From JALOKP01 sp963800865 (GTDB lineage: Bacteria > Acidobacteriota > Polarisedimenticolia > J045), in the NCBI GenBank assembly GCA_963800865.1, contig CAWDCL010000002.1, positions 62,001 through 126,000 of the forward strand: a DNA stretch of 64,000 nt, given 5' to 3'. Under the pieces are notes generated by a model. It did not search any database. It had not been told where the DNA came from and was given only the letters and a program-made list of their open reading frames with translations. This document shows, piece after piece, positions 22,326-32,917 of this stretch; within the stretch, counting starts at the first letter, position 1, and every line of letters starts with the position of its first letter. The translations under genes were made by a program, and so were the position numbers.

Positions 22326-22350
22326 GTAGAGGGCCGGGCCTCCGGCCCAC
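22326..22350. repeat. Degenerate palindromic repeat
   Basis: GTAGAGGGCCGGGCCTCCGG plus CCCAC resembles the dispersed repeat, with several changes. It lies in the gap between the convergent kinase and pyk genes; nothing else is recognisable there apart from the terminator. Confidence 0.5.
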
Positions 22351-22439
22351 GCGATCTAGGTTGTACGGCGACGACGCGCGGCGTCCCAGCCGAATGTGAC
22401 GGCGGTGCGGTGTCCGTGCCGCGGCCGAACGGCCCCGGG

Positions 22440-23867
<1,428 letters not shown>

Positions 23868-23894
23868 CGCGGCTGGGAGTCTACCCGAGCCGGC

Positions 23895-23947
23895 GACGCG
23901 GGGCGCAGCCCGGGACGCGGGGCGCGAGCCCGGACCCCGCGCCCCGC
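23895..23947. repeat. Tandem 20-mer plus hairpin
   Basis: Two near-identical units beginning GACGCGGGGCGC (23895-23913 and 23914-23933) are followed by the inverse CGCGCCCCGC (23938-23947). It pairs with GCGGGGCGCG (23917-23926) as a 10-bp stem. It lies directly after the von Willebrand gene stop on the minus strand and could act as a terminator, though no T tract follows. Confidence 0.6.
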
Positions 23948-23960
23948 TCGCGCGAGAGAC

Positions 23961-25847
23961 CTACCGCGCCGCGACCGGCGTCCCGATCACCGTCCCGGCC
24001 CGGTCGACCAGCTGCAGGAACCCCGCCCGCTGGCCGTCCGGGTCGTACGCCAGCCCGGCCTGGGCCAGCTGCCGGACCAGCGCGATCGACGCCGCGCCGC
24101 GGTGCGGCGAGTCGCGCAGCACCATCCCGAACGCCGCCACCGACGCCGCGAACTTCAGCTCGGTCGTCGCCTCGCCGGCGCCGCGCCCGTCGTCGCGCAC
24201 GACGAACGCGCGCTCGACGCTGGTCGTGCCGTCGGGGGCCTTGAAGCGCAGCTTCACGGTCGCCAGCTCGCCGCTGGCGCTGGCCTCGGCCGGCCGGAGC
24301 GCCTGGTAGCGGAGCGGGTCGACCGGCCGCTCGACGGACGGATCGGCCGCGGGCGGCACGATCTCGTAGAGCGCGACGACCGAGTGGCCGGCGCCGATCT
24401 CGCCCGCGTCCTTGGCGTCGTCGCGGAAATCCTCCGCGGCCAGCAGCCGGTTCTCGTAGCCGATCAGCCGGTACGAGGCGACCTCCGCCGGGTTGAACTC
24501 GACCTGGATCTTGACGTCCTTGGCGACGGTGACGAGCGTCCCGCCGGCCTGCTCGACCAGCGCACGCCGCGCCTCGATCTCGGAGTCGATGTAGGCGAAC
24601 TGCCCGTTGCCGCGGTCCGCGAGCGCCTCCATCTTCGCGTCCTGCAGGTTGCCCTTGCCGAAGCCCAGCACGGTGAGGAAGACCCCGCTCTTCGCCTGCT
24701 CCTCGATCAGCCGCGTCAGCTCCCCCTCGCTGCTGACGCCGACGTTGAAGTCGCCGTCGGTGGCGAGGATCACGCGGTTGATCCCGCCCGGCACGAAGTT
24801 CTCGCGCGCGATGTCGTAGGCCAGCCGGATCCCCTCGCCGCCGGCGGTCGAGCCGCCGGCCTGGAGGTTGTCGATCGCCCCCTCGAGCGCGGTCCGGTCG
24901 GCGCCCGCCGTCGGTGCGAGGACCACCCCCGCGGCCCCGGCGTAGACGACGACCGAGACGCGGTCCTGCCCGGTGAGCTGTCCGGCCAGCAGCTTCATCG
25001 CCGACTGCACGAGCGGCAGCTTGTCCGGCTCGTCCATCGAGCCCGAGACGTCGACGAGGAAGACGAAGTGGCCGGGACGGCGCCCGGCGAACTGCACCGG
25101 GACCGCGCGCAGCGCGACGCGCATCAGGCGGTGCGCCGCGTTCCACGGGCAGGCGGCGACTTCGGTCGTGACCGAGAACGGCTCGCCGGCGGCGGGCAGC
25201 GGGTCGTCGTACACGAAGTAGTTGAGCAGCTCCTCGATCCGCACCGCGTCGGCCGGCGGCCGCGCCCCCTCGGTCAGGTAGCGCCGCACGTTGGCGTACG
25301 ACGCCGTGTCGACGTCGATCGAGAAGGTGGAGAGCGGGTCGCGCGTGACGGACTTGAAGTCGGCGTCGACGCGACGCGCGTAGTTCTCGGTCTCGAGGCC
25401 GGCGGCTTCACCTTCCCCGGGGGGAGGGTGATGGTGTACTCGCGAGTCAGGATCTGCGAGGCCTTGGCGACCTCACCCTTGACCGAGACGGTCTCCGAGA
25501 GGCTCTGGAACCGCCTCGGCGCGCCGCGCGCGACGCCTCCGAGCACGCCCCCGGGCACGCCGCCGATCACGCCGCCGGGGACGCCCCCTGCGACGCCCGC
25601 CTCGACGCCGCCGTTCACGCCGTCGATCTCGAGCTTCCCGTCGCGGCGCGCGGCAGCGCGCTGCTTCGCGGCGGCGGGGGGAGCGGCGGCGGGAGGAGGC
25701 GGGGGGAGGAGGCGGCGGCGGCGGCGGGACAGGCGCCGCGATCGCGGGCCCGGCGTCCGGAAGCGGCGGCGGGCTGGGAGCGTCCTGGGGCGAGCAGCCG
25801 AGCAGGGCGATCACGGCGAGCGGGAGGACGATGCCGGAGCTTCGCAT
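23961..25847 (-). CDS. von Willebrand factor A lipoprotein (YfbK-like)
   Basis: About 628 residues if read across breaks near 25695 (proline codons) and 25415 (G run). ATG at 25847 has an AAGGAGG site 6 bases away. The N-terminus is a lipoprotein signal (LAVIALLGCS, lipobox Cys about 18). Then follow a Pro-rich stretch, a Gly-Gly-Val/Pro repeat segment (GGVPGGVIGGVPGGV), the family segment FSIDVDTASYANVRRYL, a VWA domain with MIDAS DVSGS and a later ATDGDFN, and a C-terminal DUF3520-like region. Related proteins are membrane-anchored and of unclear function. The GGV repeats resemble linkers of TonB-like proteins; that link is only a resemblance. Confidence 0.8.
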
Positions 25848-26108
25848 CACGGGCCTCCTTCTGCCCGGGGTCCGGGCGATGGGAGCGTCGGCTGAACGAG
25901 CGCGACGGGCACCCCCTTGAGACCGGACGCTGCGTGGAAAGTTCCGCAGGAGCGTGCGGGGCGGGCGCCGCGCCCGTACCTTCCCGGCTTGCGGCCCTGC
26001 CCTCCCCGGGGCAGGATCCGCGGCTCCGGGTGGGGACCCGCACACGAAGGCGATGCCGATGGATTCGATGCCAACGAGAGCGACCAGCGCAGCAGGCGGG
26101 CGCACCGG

Positions 26109-28166
26109 ATGACGGCGGCAGCCGGAAAGGGCGCGCTGCTCGCCCTGCTCCTGCTCCTCCCGATCCTGCCCGCCGCGGCCCAGCAGGCCTTCGTCGACCG
26201 GGCCCGCACCGTGGCGGTCGAGCGGTCCCGCGGCGTCGACGCGCGCGTCGACTACGCGGCGCTGCTGGCGCTGGGGCCGTGGGACGACCGGAACTACGAG
26301 CTGACGCTCGAGGACCTGTCGGTCCTGTCGCCGACCGAGCGCGAGCAGCACGTCGCGATCCCCGCCTTCTACCGCGTGAGGCTGCGGCAGGCGCTCCCCG
26401 ACCTGCCGCGCACCGGCGAGGCCCAGTACCCGCGCCACACGCTCCACCGCTTCCGCGACGCCTACGGCGGCTACCTGGTGAACGGCAGGCTCTACCGCGA
26501 GGTCACCTGGAGCGGCTCGCACTTCGAGGTCGTGCTGAAGGACGGGATCGCGGAGGAGAGCTTCGCGCCCGGCACCGATGCGCTGGCGGGCGAGGTGCGG
26601 CTGACCTCCCCGACCGGTGCCTCCGAGTCGGCGATCAAGTTCCACCCGACCGATCCGAGCAAGGTGATCGCCGGCACGAACGGCCCCGGCTCCGGCCAGG
26701 GGATGTGGTGGTCGACGGACGGCGGCAGCAGCTGGACCCGCGTCTTCCTGCCGCTCGGGAACACCGCCGGCGACCCGTCGGTCGACTGGTCGGCCAACGG
26801 CGCCTTCGCCTATACCACGACGCTGGCCTCCTGCTTCTCCATCGGCTGCCAGGTCTACTTCTACCGCTCGGCCGACGGCGGCAAGACCTGGAACAGTCTC
26901 GAGACCGCGACGCCGGGCGACCCGCGCCGCGAGTTCGGCAACAACGTCGACAAGGAGTACCTGCACGTCGACAAGGCGGCAGCCTCGCCGTTCAGGGGAC
27001 GGATCTACGTCGCGTGGCACGAGAACAACGTCCAGAAGTGGGCGCGCTCGGCCGACCAGGGGAACACCTTCACGACCGGGACCTTCCCGGGAGCGTCGGA
27101 GGAGCTGGGAATCGGCTCGGACATCACCAGCGGCCCGAACGGCCACGCCTACTACATCTGGCCCGGCGTCAACAGCCGCACGATCCGGATGCGCAAGTCG
27201 ACTGACGGCGGCGTGACCTGGAGCGCGGCCTCGACGGTCGTCTCCCCGACCCAGGGCTCGTACGACTTCCCGCTGCCGTCGATGGAGAGCCGGCGCACCT
27301 TCATCTACGTCTCGGCCGACGCCGACACCGGGAGCGGCCCGTTCGCCGGGAGCATCTACGCGGCCTGGACCGACAACGTCAACGCCGACAGCCCGACGCC
27401 GTCGCAGAATCACGGCCGGATCCAGGTCGCCCGCTCGCGCGACGGTGGCGCGACCTGGCAGGTGACGACGCCGCACGAGACCGCCGACCAGCTGACGGTC
27501 GACCGCTATCACCCCTGGCTCGCCGTCGGGCAGAACGGCACGGTCCACGTCATCTTCTACGACACGCGGCGCGATCCGACCCGCAACTCGGTCGACATCT
27601 TCTACGCCTCGTCCAGCGATGGCGCGGCGACCTGGTCCGCGCCGCAGCGCCTGACCAGCGTGGCCTCGGTGAACATCGGCGACGGCTTCGAATGGGGCGA
27701 CTACAACGGGCTCGACGTGATCGGCAACAACCTGATCGCGATCTTCACCGACAACCGGAACGAGACCGGCGGCACGACCGACTCGGTCGACGTCTACGGC
27801 GCGGCGGCCCCGGCGGCCGGCGGCGCCGGCGCGGTCCCCGACGGCCGCACGATCGCGGGAAGCCCGCTGCTGGCCACGCGCGTCGGCGGCGACATCGCGC
27901 TCGACTGGTCCACGGCGTGCGGCGCGGCGACCGACTACGCGACCTACGAGGGGGAGCTCGGCAACCCGGCCAGCGCGCTGCCGAAGGCCTGCTCGAGCGG
28001 CGGTGCGACGCAGCTCACGCTGACCCCTGCCGCGGGCAGCCGGTTCTACCTGGTCGTGCCGCTGTCGGGCGGGCGCGAGGGTTCGTACGGGCGCACGAGC
28101 GACGGCACCGAGCGCGCGCCTTCGGCCAGCCCGTGCGCGCCGCAGCAGCTGGCCGGCTGCCCGTAG
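26109..28166 (+). CDS. Secreted sialidase-fold (BNR repeat) protein, paralogue 2
   Basis: 685 residues, unbroken. A signal peptide at about 1-23 (LLALLLLLPILPAAAQQ) precedes an N-terminal region of about 145 residues that paralogue 1 lacks. The propeller follows, with Asp boxes STDGGSSWT, SADGGKTWN, SADQGNTFT, STDGGVTWS, SRDGGATWQ and SSDGAATWS. It ends with a CGAATDYATYEGELG domain and the shared RFYLVVPLSGGREGSYGR module followed by Cys-Pro endings. A CCTGCCC/GGGCAGG dyad lies at 25996-26015 upstream. It is divergent from the von Willebrand gene. Likely extracellular or outer-membrane associated; enzymatic activity cannot be assigned. Confidence 0.85.
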   Translation: MTAAAGKGALLALLLLLPILPAAAQQAFVDRARTVAVERSRGVDARVDYAALLALGPWDDRNYELTLEDLSVLSPTEREQHVAIPAFYRVRLRQALPDLPRTGEAQYPRHTLHRFRDAYGGYLVNGRLYREVTWSGSHFEVVLKDGIAEESFAPGTDALAGEVRLTSPTGASESAIKFHPTDPSKVIAGTNGPGSGQGMWWSTDGGSSWTRVFLPLGNTAGDPSVDWSANGAFAYTTTLASCFSIGCQVYFYRSADGGKTWNSLETATPGDPRREFGNNVDKEYLHVDKAAASPFRGRIYVAWHENNVQKWARSADQGNTFTTGTFPGASEELGIGSDITSGPNGHAYYIWPGVNSRTIRMRKSTDGGVTWSAASTVVSPTQGSYDFPLPSMESRRTFIYVSADADTGSGPFAGSIYAAWTDNVNADSPTPSQNHGRIQVARSRDGGATWQVTTPHETADQLTVDRYHPWLAVGQNGTVHVIFYDTRRDPTRNSVDIFYASSSDGAATWSAPQRLTSVASVNIGDGFEWGDYNGLDVIGNNLIAIFTDNRNETGGTTDSVDVYGAAAPAAGGAGAVPDGRTIAGSPLLATRVGGDIALDWSTACGAATDYATYEGELGNPASALPKACSSGGATQLTLTPAAGSRFYLVVPLSGGREGSYGRTSDGTERAPSASPCAPQQLAGCP

Positions 28167-28213
28167 CGGAAGGCGTCCGGGAGCGGTGCCGCGCCCCGCA
28201 CGCGGCGCGCCGT

Positions 28214-29664
28214 TCAGCGCAACGCCGTCCAGAGCGCGAGCAGGCCCGACGGCGGGGGCGCGGCCTCGCCGCGCGCGAGGGACGCGGCGGCCGCCCAGCC
28301 GGGGGCGGCGCGCAGCGCGGTGAGCGCCATGCGCGCGCCGGCGTCGGGCTGACCGGCGTCGGCCATCAGGCAGCCCAACCCCCACCAGGCCCGCGGATCG
28401 CCCGGGTCGGCCTTGACCGCCGCGCCGAGCAGCTCGAGCGCGGGCCCGACGCGGCCGGCGCGGCGCTCGGCCCAGGCGTCGATCAGCCGCAGCTCGGTTG
28501 CGGCGCCGGGATCGCCGGCGGCGGCACGCCGGCCTCGCGGCGCGGCGGAGCGGCGCGAGCCGCGCGCGGTGCGCGGCGGCGGCCGCTTCGTCGCCTGCGC
28601 GCGGTCCCGCCGCCGCGGCCCGCGCCGCGCCCCAGGCGCCGCCCAGGCGCGGGTCGGCGGGGAGCGCGTCCGAGCCCTCCGGCGCGCGAGCGACCCGCTC
28701 GAAGAGGGCCAGCGCCTCGCGCGCCGCGCGCCACCCTCCCGGCCTTCGTCGCCGCCGTGCGCGAACGCGGCCCGCGCCAGCGCAGGCTCCCCGCGGCGAA
28801 GCACCAGCGCTTCGTCTCGCCCAGCGCGGCGGCCAGCGCATCGAGCCAGCGCCGCGCGGCCGCCTCGTCGCCGCAGGCGAGCGCCAGCTCCGCCGCCAGC
28901 GCGAGCAGCGGATCGGTCAGGCCGCGCGCGGGTGCGGCCGCAAGCGCCTCCGCGGCCGGCCGCAGCACGGCGATCGCCTCGCGCGCCTCGGGCATGTCGA
29001 GCGCGTCGCCCCCCGCGCGCGGCGTCAGCTCGCGCGCCAGGAAGAAGCGCGGGCCGGGGTCGTCCGGGCGCGCCGCGATCTCGGCGCGCAGCAGGCGCAG
29101 GTTGCGCTCGAGCTTGCCGCGCGCGGCGCGGACCTCGGGGCGGTAGCCGTCGTGCGTCGCGACGAGGCCCGAGCGCGGCGGGAGCCAGGTCTCGCGCCCC
29201 AGCGCGCGGCAGAGCGCGGGGAGGATCTGCTCGTGCACGCGCCCCTCGTAGCGCAGGTCCTTCCGGTTGCGGAACAGCCGCGCCAGGTGGGCCGTCTCGA
29301 CGCGCCCGTCGCCGTGGTCGGAGACCAGCTCGACCGTGTAGGCGAGCGCGGCGGGGTCGCCGAGGCGCGCCGCGAGCGCGCCGCGGTCCGACCGCTGCAG
29401 CGTCTCGTCGGCGTCGAGCACGAGGATCCACGCGCCGGTCGCTTCGCCGAGGCACGCGTTGCGCGCGGCGGCGAAGTCGTCGCGCCAGGGGACGTCGACG
29501 ACGCGCGCGCCGTGCGCGGCGGCGATCTCCCGCGTGCGGTCGGTCGAGCCGGTGTCGGCGACGACGATCTCGTCCACCAGCGGCGCGGCGGCGGCGAGGC
29601 AGCGCCCGAGGCGCTCCTCCTCGTCGCGCGCGATCAGGCACAGGCTGAGTACCGGGCGATCCAC
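28214..29664 (-). CDS. GT2 glycosyltransferase with C-terminal TPR-like region
   Basis: About 483 residues across breaks near 28736 and 28525. GTG at 29664 gives MDRPVLSLCLIARDEEERL, the canonical start of family 2 transferases. EIVVADTGSTDRT and WILVLDADETL (DxD-like) form the nucleotide-sugar site. The C-terminal half is Ala-rich helical repeats (PGDPRAWWGLGCLMADAG) resembling TPRs, an arrangement common in the SunS/beta-1,4-glucosyltransferase-like group. TTG at 29679 is an alternative start. It shares an ATTGTACAAT palindrome with the divergent FG-GAP gene. Sugar and acceptor are unknown. Confidence 0.78.
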
Positions 29665-29670
29665 GCGGGC

Positions 29671-29680
29671 ATTGTACAAT
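29671..29680. promoter_or_regulatory. Palindromic -10 element between divergent genes
   Basis: ATTGTACAAT is a perfect palindrome containing TACAAT on both strands. On the plus strand it is 19 bases before the FG-GAP ATG (which has GGAGG). On the minus strand it is 6 bases before the GTG of the glycosyltransferase, so it could serve both genes. Confidence 0.45.
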
Positions 29681-29699
29681 CCGGGGCACGGAGGTCGTC

Positions 29700-31550
29700 A
29701 TGCTGCCGCCTCTCCTGGGATCCGCGCTCCTCGCGGCCAGCCTCGCCTACGTCGACTCCTCGCAGGGGCTGCTCGGCACGCCGACGTTCGAGTCGGGCAA
29801 CACCGAGTTCGAGATGGCCGACCTGAACGGCGACGGGTACGTCGACCTGGTCTCGATCGGCGACCACGGCAACCCGCTGATCGGCGCCCAGGAAGAGGGG
29901 GTGATGGTGTGGCTCGGCGACGGCCACGGCGGCTGGACCTACCGCCGCGCCGGGGAGCTCGGCTACGGCGGGATCGCGGTCGGCGATCTCGACGGCGACG
30001 GGACGGCCGACATCGCGTACGGGATGCACCACGACTACGGCTCGGCCGACTTCGGCGATCACATCCTGGAGGCCGCGCTGGGCGACGGCACGGGCTTCGG
30101 CTGGACGCCGTGGGACGACGGCCTCGCGCTGGAGGGGCAGAGCTGGGGAATGTTCTCGACCGACCTCGCCGACGTCGACGGCGACGGCTCGCTCGACATC
30201 GGCTCGGGCGGCTTCGGCGCGTCGGACGGGCTGCACGTCTACCTCAACGACGGGAATGGCCGCTGGCGCCGCAGCTTCGGCTTCATCGGGGGGAACTCCG
30301 GGAACGTCCTCGGCTTCGGCGAGATCGACGGCGACGGCGTGCCGGACATCGGCGTCTCGAAGGAGGAGGGGACGGCCTGGCTCGGCGACGGCGAGGGGTT
30401 CTACGTCGCCGCCGACGGAACGCTGCCGCCGGTCGGCGGCTGGGGCGCCCGGAACGGGGTGAGCCTGGGGGACGTCGACGGCGACGGGCACGACGACGTC
30501 GCCTGGTGCGACGCCGCCAGCAACCCGCAGGTCTGGCTCTGGCGCGCCGGCGGGCAGTGGATCGCCGCGTCGGCGGGGCTGCCGACCGACGCCCGCTGCG
30601 AGCGGACCGCGCTCTCCGACATGGACGGCGACGGCGCCGTCGACCTGGTCACGCTCGGCACGCGGACGCTGCGCATCATCGCCGGAAATGGTGCGGGGAC
30701 CGCCTGGTCGGTCGCGGCCACCGTCACGCTGCCGGAGTCGCCGGGCAACGCGAACGCCCTGCGCACCGGCGGCGACGTCGACCGCAACGGCCGGCCCGAC
30801 ATCGTCGTCGCCACGACCCAGAGGATCGACGCGTTCAACGTGCGCAACAGGGTGCGCTGCTACCGCGAGTCCTCCGTTCCGGCCGCGCTCGCCGTGCGCG
30901 TCGTCCGTCCCGGACCGCACCGCCGGCTGCTGGCCGGGAGCGCGTCGTTCGTGGAGTGGTACTCGGCCGTCCCGGGCGGGGTGCCATCGCGCGTCCGGAT
31001 CGAACTCTCCACCGCCGGCCCGGGCGGGCCGTGGACGATGCTCGCCGACAACCTCCCCGACTCCGGGCGATTCCAGTGGCGCGTGCCGGCCGCGCGCGGC
31101 GACGACTGCCGCCTGCGCGTGACCGTCTCGACCGCCGGCGGGTCGGCGAGCGCGGTCAGCGGCCCCTTCTCGATCGCGCCGCGACCCGACCGGCTTGCGC
31201 TGACCTTCGCCGGCCGCGACGCGCTCCGCGTCGACGACGCGCTGGCGCGCGACCGCTTCGACCTCTATCGCTCCGACTGGGCGCGCTTCCGCACGACCGG
31301 CGAGTACACGCAGGATCCTGCCGCCGTCCCGGCAGCCGCGCGTTTCTGCGGCGTCGCCGAGGCGAACGGCAGCGCCACGATCGGCGACGCGTACGTCCCG
31401 GCGCCGGGCGCGCTCGTCTTCTACCTCGCGACCGCGTACCGGCTCTACGAGGACGGGCAGGTCCCCGGGCAGAAGGTGCCGCTCGCGGAATCGGCGCTGG
31501 GACAGGACAGCGCCGCCGCGATGCGGCCGCACGCGCACCGCTGCCCGTGA
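29700..31550 (+). CDS. Secreted FG-GAP/VCBS repeat protein
   Basis: 616 residues: a short signal peptide (about 1-17) followed by integrin-like FG-GAP repeats with calcium loops, for example DLNGDGYVDL, DLDGDGTADI, DVDGDGSLDI, EIDGDGVPDI, DVDGDGHDDV and DMDGDGAVDL. These build a beta-propeller. After about residue 390 comes an Ig-like domain, then a region ending VFYLATAYRLYEDGQ...ALGQDS..MRPHAHRCP. This matches the C-terminal module of the other exported proteins here. GGAGG lies 6 bases before ATG. No catalytic domain is visible; probably a surface or secreted binding protein. Confidence 0.83.
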   Translation: MLPPLLGSALLAASLAYVDSSQGLLGTPTFESGNTEFEMADLNGDGYVDLVSIGDHGNPLIGAQEEGVMVWLGDGHGGWTYRRAGELGYGGIAVGDLDGDGTADIAYGMHHDYGSADFGDHILEAALGDGTGFGWTPWDDGLALEGQSWGMFSTDLADVDGDGSLDIGSGGFGASDGLHVYLNDGNGRWRRSFGFIGGNSGNVLGFGEIDGDGVPDIGVSKEEGTAWLGDGEGFYVAADGTLPPVGGWGARNGVSLGDVDGDGHDDVAWCDAASNPQVWLWRAGGQWIAASAGLPTDARCERTALSDMDGDGAVDLVTLGTRTLRIIAGNGAGTAWSVAATVTLPESPGNANALRTGGDVDRNGRPDIVVATTQRIDAFNVRNRVRCYRESSVPAALAVRVVRPGPHRRLLAGSASFVEWYSAVPGGVPSRVRIELSTAGPGGPWTMLADNLPDSGRFQWRVPAARGDDCRLRVTVSTAGGSASAVSGPFSIAPRPDRLALTFAGRDALRVDDALARDRFDLYRSDWARFRTTGEYTQDPAAVPAAARFCGVAEANGSATIGDAYVPAPGALVFYLATAYRLYEDGQVPGQKVPLAESALGQDSAAAMRPHAHRCP

Positions 31551-31616
31551 CGCGCAGCGCCGGCCGGTGCGCTGGCCGGGCCGGCCGGGAACCTGAGCAG
31601 GCTGACTGCGGCGCCG

Positions 31617-32366
31617 TTAGAGGATCTGGATCCCCCCCGCCGTCGACAGGTACGCCCCGGTCACGAATCGCGCCTCGTCGCTGGCGAGGAGCGCCACCGC
31701 GCCGGCGACGTCCTCCGGGATCGCAACCCGCCCGAGCGGCGTCTGCTTCGCGACCGCCGCCCCGTGCCGCTCGACGATCTCGGTCGTGGCGTCGGTGACG
31801 GTCAGGCCGGGGGCGATCACGTTGACGCGGATCCCCATCGGCCCCAGTTCGAGCGCCAGCGACCTGGCGAACGCGTCGAGCCCCGACTTGGCGGTCGAGT
31901 GGGCGCAGAAGCCGTAGCCGGGCGTGCGCGAGAGGCCGCTCGAGATCGCGATGATGCAGCCGCGGTGGATCGCCTGCATTCCCGGCACGAAGGCCTTGCA
32001 GCAGACGAAGGCCGCCTTCAACTCCCCGACCAGCTTGGCCTCGAAGTCCTCCCAGCCGATCTCGACGAACGGCACCATGGGAAAGCCGATCGCCGCGTTG
32101 AGGACCAGCGTGTCGATCGGACCGAGCGCCTGCTCGGCGGCCCGGGCCATCGCCTCCACCTGGACCGGGTCGCGCACGTCGGCCGGCAGCGGCACCGCCC
32201 GGCCCCCCTCTTCCGTGATCTCGGCGATCACCTGGCGCGCGGCCGCCTCGGACCTGAAGTAGTTCACCCCCACGGTCGCCCCGTGGCGCGCCAGTTCCTT
32301 CGCGGTGGCCGCGCCGATCCCACGGCTGGCCCCGGTCACGACGGCAGTTCTTCCGGACAGCAGCAT
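31617..32366 (-). CDS. Short-chain dehydrogenase/reductase with altered active site
   Basis: 249 residues, classical SDR length. The NAD(P) motif is TGASRGIG (11-18), followed by PADVRD (61-66) and VLNAAIG (88-94). The catalytic block reads ISSGLSRTPG then YGFCAHSTAK: Ser142/143 and Lys160 are present, but the expected YxxxK tyrosine is His156. Tyr151 is nearby but out of register. Relatives with AHSTAK exist among FabG/FabL-like proteins, so this may be a subgroup trait rather than inactivation. ATG at 32366 follows AGGGAGAG at 8 bases. It is divergent from the OsmC gene; substrate unknown. Confidence 0.88.
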   Translation of the reverse strand: MLLSGRTAVVTGASRGIGAATAKELARHGATVGVNYFRSEAAARQVIAEITEEGGRAVPLPADVRDPVQVEAMARAAEQALGPIDTLVLNAAIGFPMVPFVEIGWEDFEAKLVGELKAAFVCCKAFVPGMQAIHRGCIIAISSGLSRTPGYGFCAHSTAKSGLDAFARSLALELGPMGIRVNVIAPGLTVTDATTEIVERHGAAVAKQTPLGRVAIPEDVAGAVALLASDEARFVTGAYLSTAGGIQIL

Positions 32367-32463
32367 CGAGTCTCTCCCTGGGGGGCGGGGCGCCCCGTCC
32401 CGCGATTGTTTCACCGATCGGCCCTTCGGCGTTATCCTCTCGCGTTCCGGGGGGAGGATGACC

Positions 32464-32907
32464 ATGCCACACGCCACGCTGACCTGGAAGGGAAACCGCC
32501 GCTTCGACGCCGAGGTGGGAGGCCACAGCCTCGTGATCGACAGCAGCCCCGACGGTCAGGCCTCCGGGCCGACCCCGATGGAACTGCTCCTGCCCGCCCT
32601 CGGGGCTTGCAGCGGGATCGACGTGGTGGGGATCCTGGAGAAGAAGCACGCCGAGGTGACGGCACTGACGATCGCGGTCGACGGGGTGCGGCGGGAGAGC
32701 CCGTTTCCGAAGGTCTACACCTCCTTCGACGTGGTCTACACCGTCCGCGGCCGGGGCGTCCCGGCGAAGGCGGTCGAGGACGCGATCCGCCTGTCGCGCG
32801 ACCGCTACTGCTCGGTCACGGCGATGCTCGCCGGACCGAGGTACACCTGGCGCTACCGCATCGAGGACGAGGACGGCCGCGAGACGGCCGAGGGAATCGT
32901 GGAATGA
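32464..32907 (+). CDS. OsmC family peroxiredoxin-like protein
   Basis: 147 residues. OsmC/Ohr-fold proteins reduce organic peroxides through two cysteines, both visible: GACSGIDVV and DRYCSVTAML. The second ATG (32464) is chosen because GGGGAGG ends 6 bases before it; the first ATG (32458) abuts that site. It is the first gene of an apparent operon with mtnA (10-base gap) and a HAD phosphatase. A TTATCC -10-like element lies at 32432-32437. The sequence is closest in style to the YhfA-like subgroup. Confidence 0.9.
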   Translation: MPHATLTWKGNRRFDAEVGGHSLVIDSSPDGQASGPTPMELLLPALGACSGIDVVGILEKKHAEVTALTIAVDGVRRESPFPKVYTSFDVVYTVRGRGVPAKAVEDAIRLSRDRYCSVTAMLAGPRYTWRYRIEDEDGRETAEGIVE

Positions 32908-32917
32908 GGATGGAACG

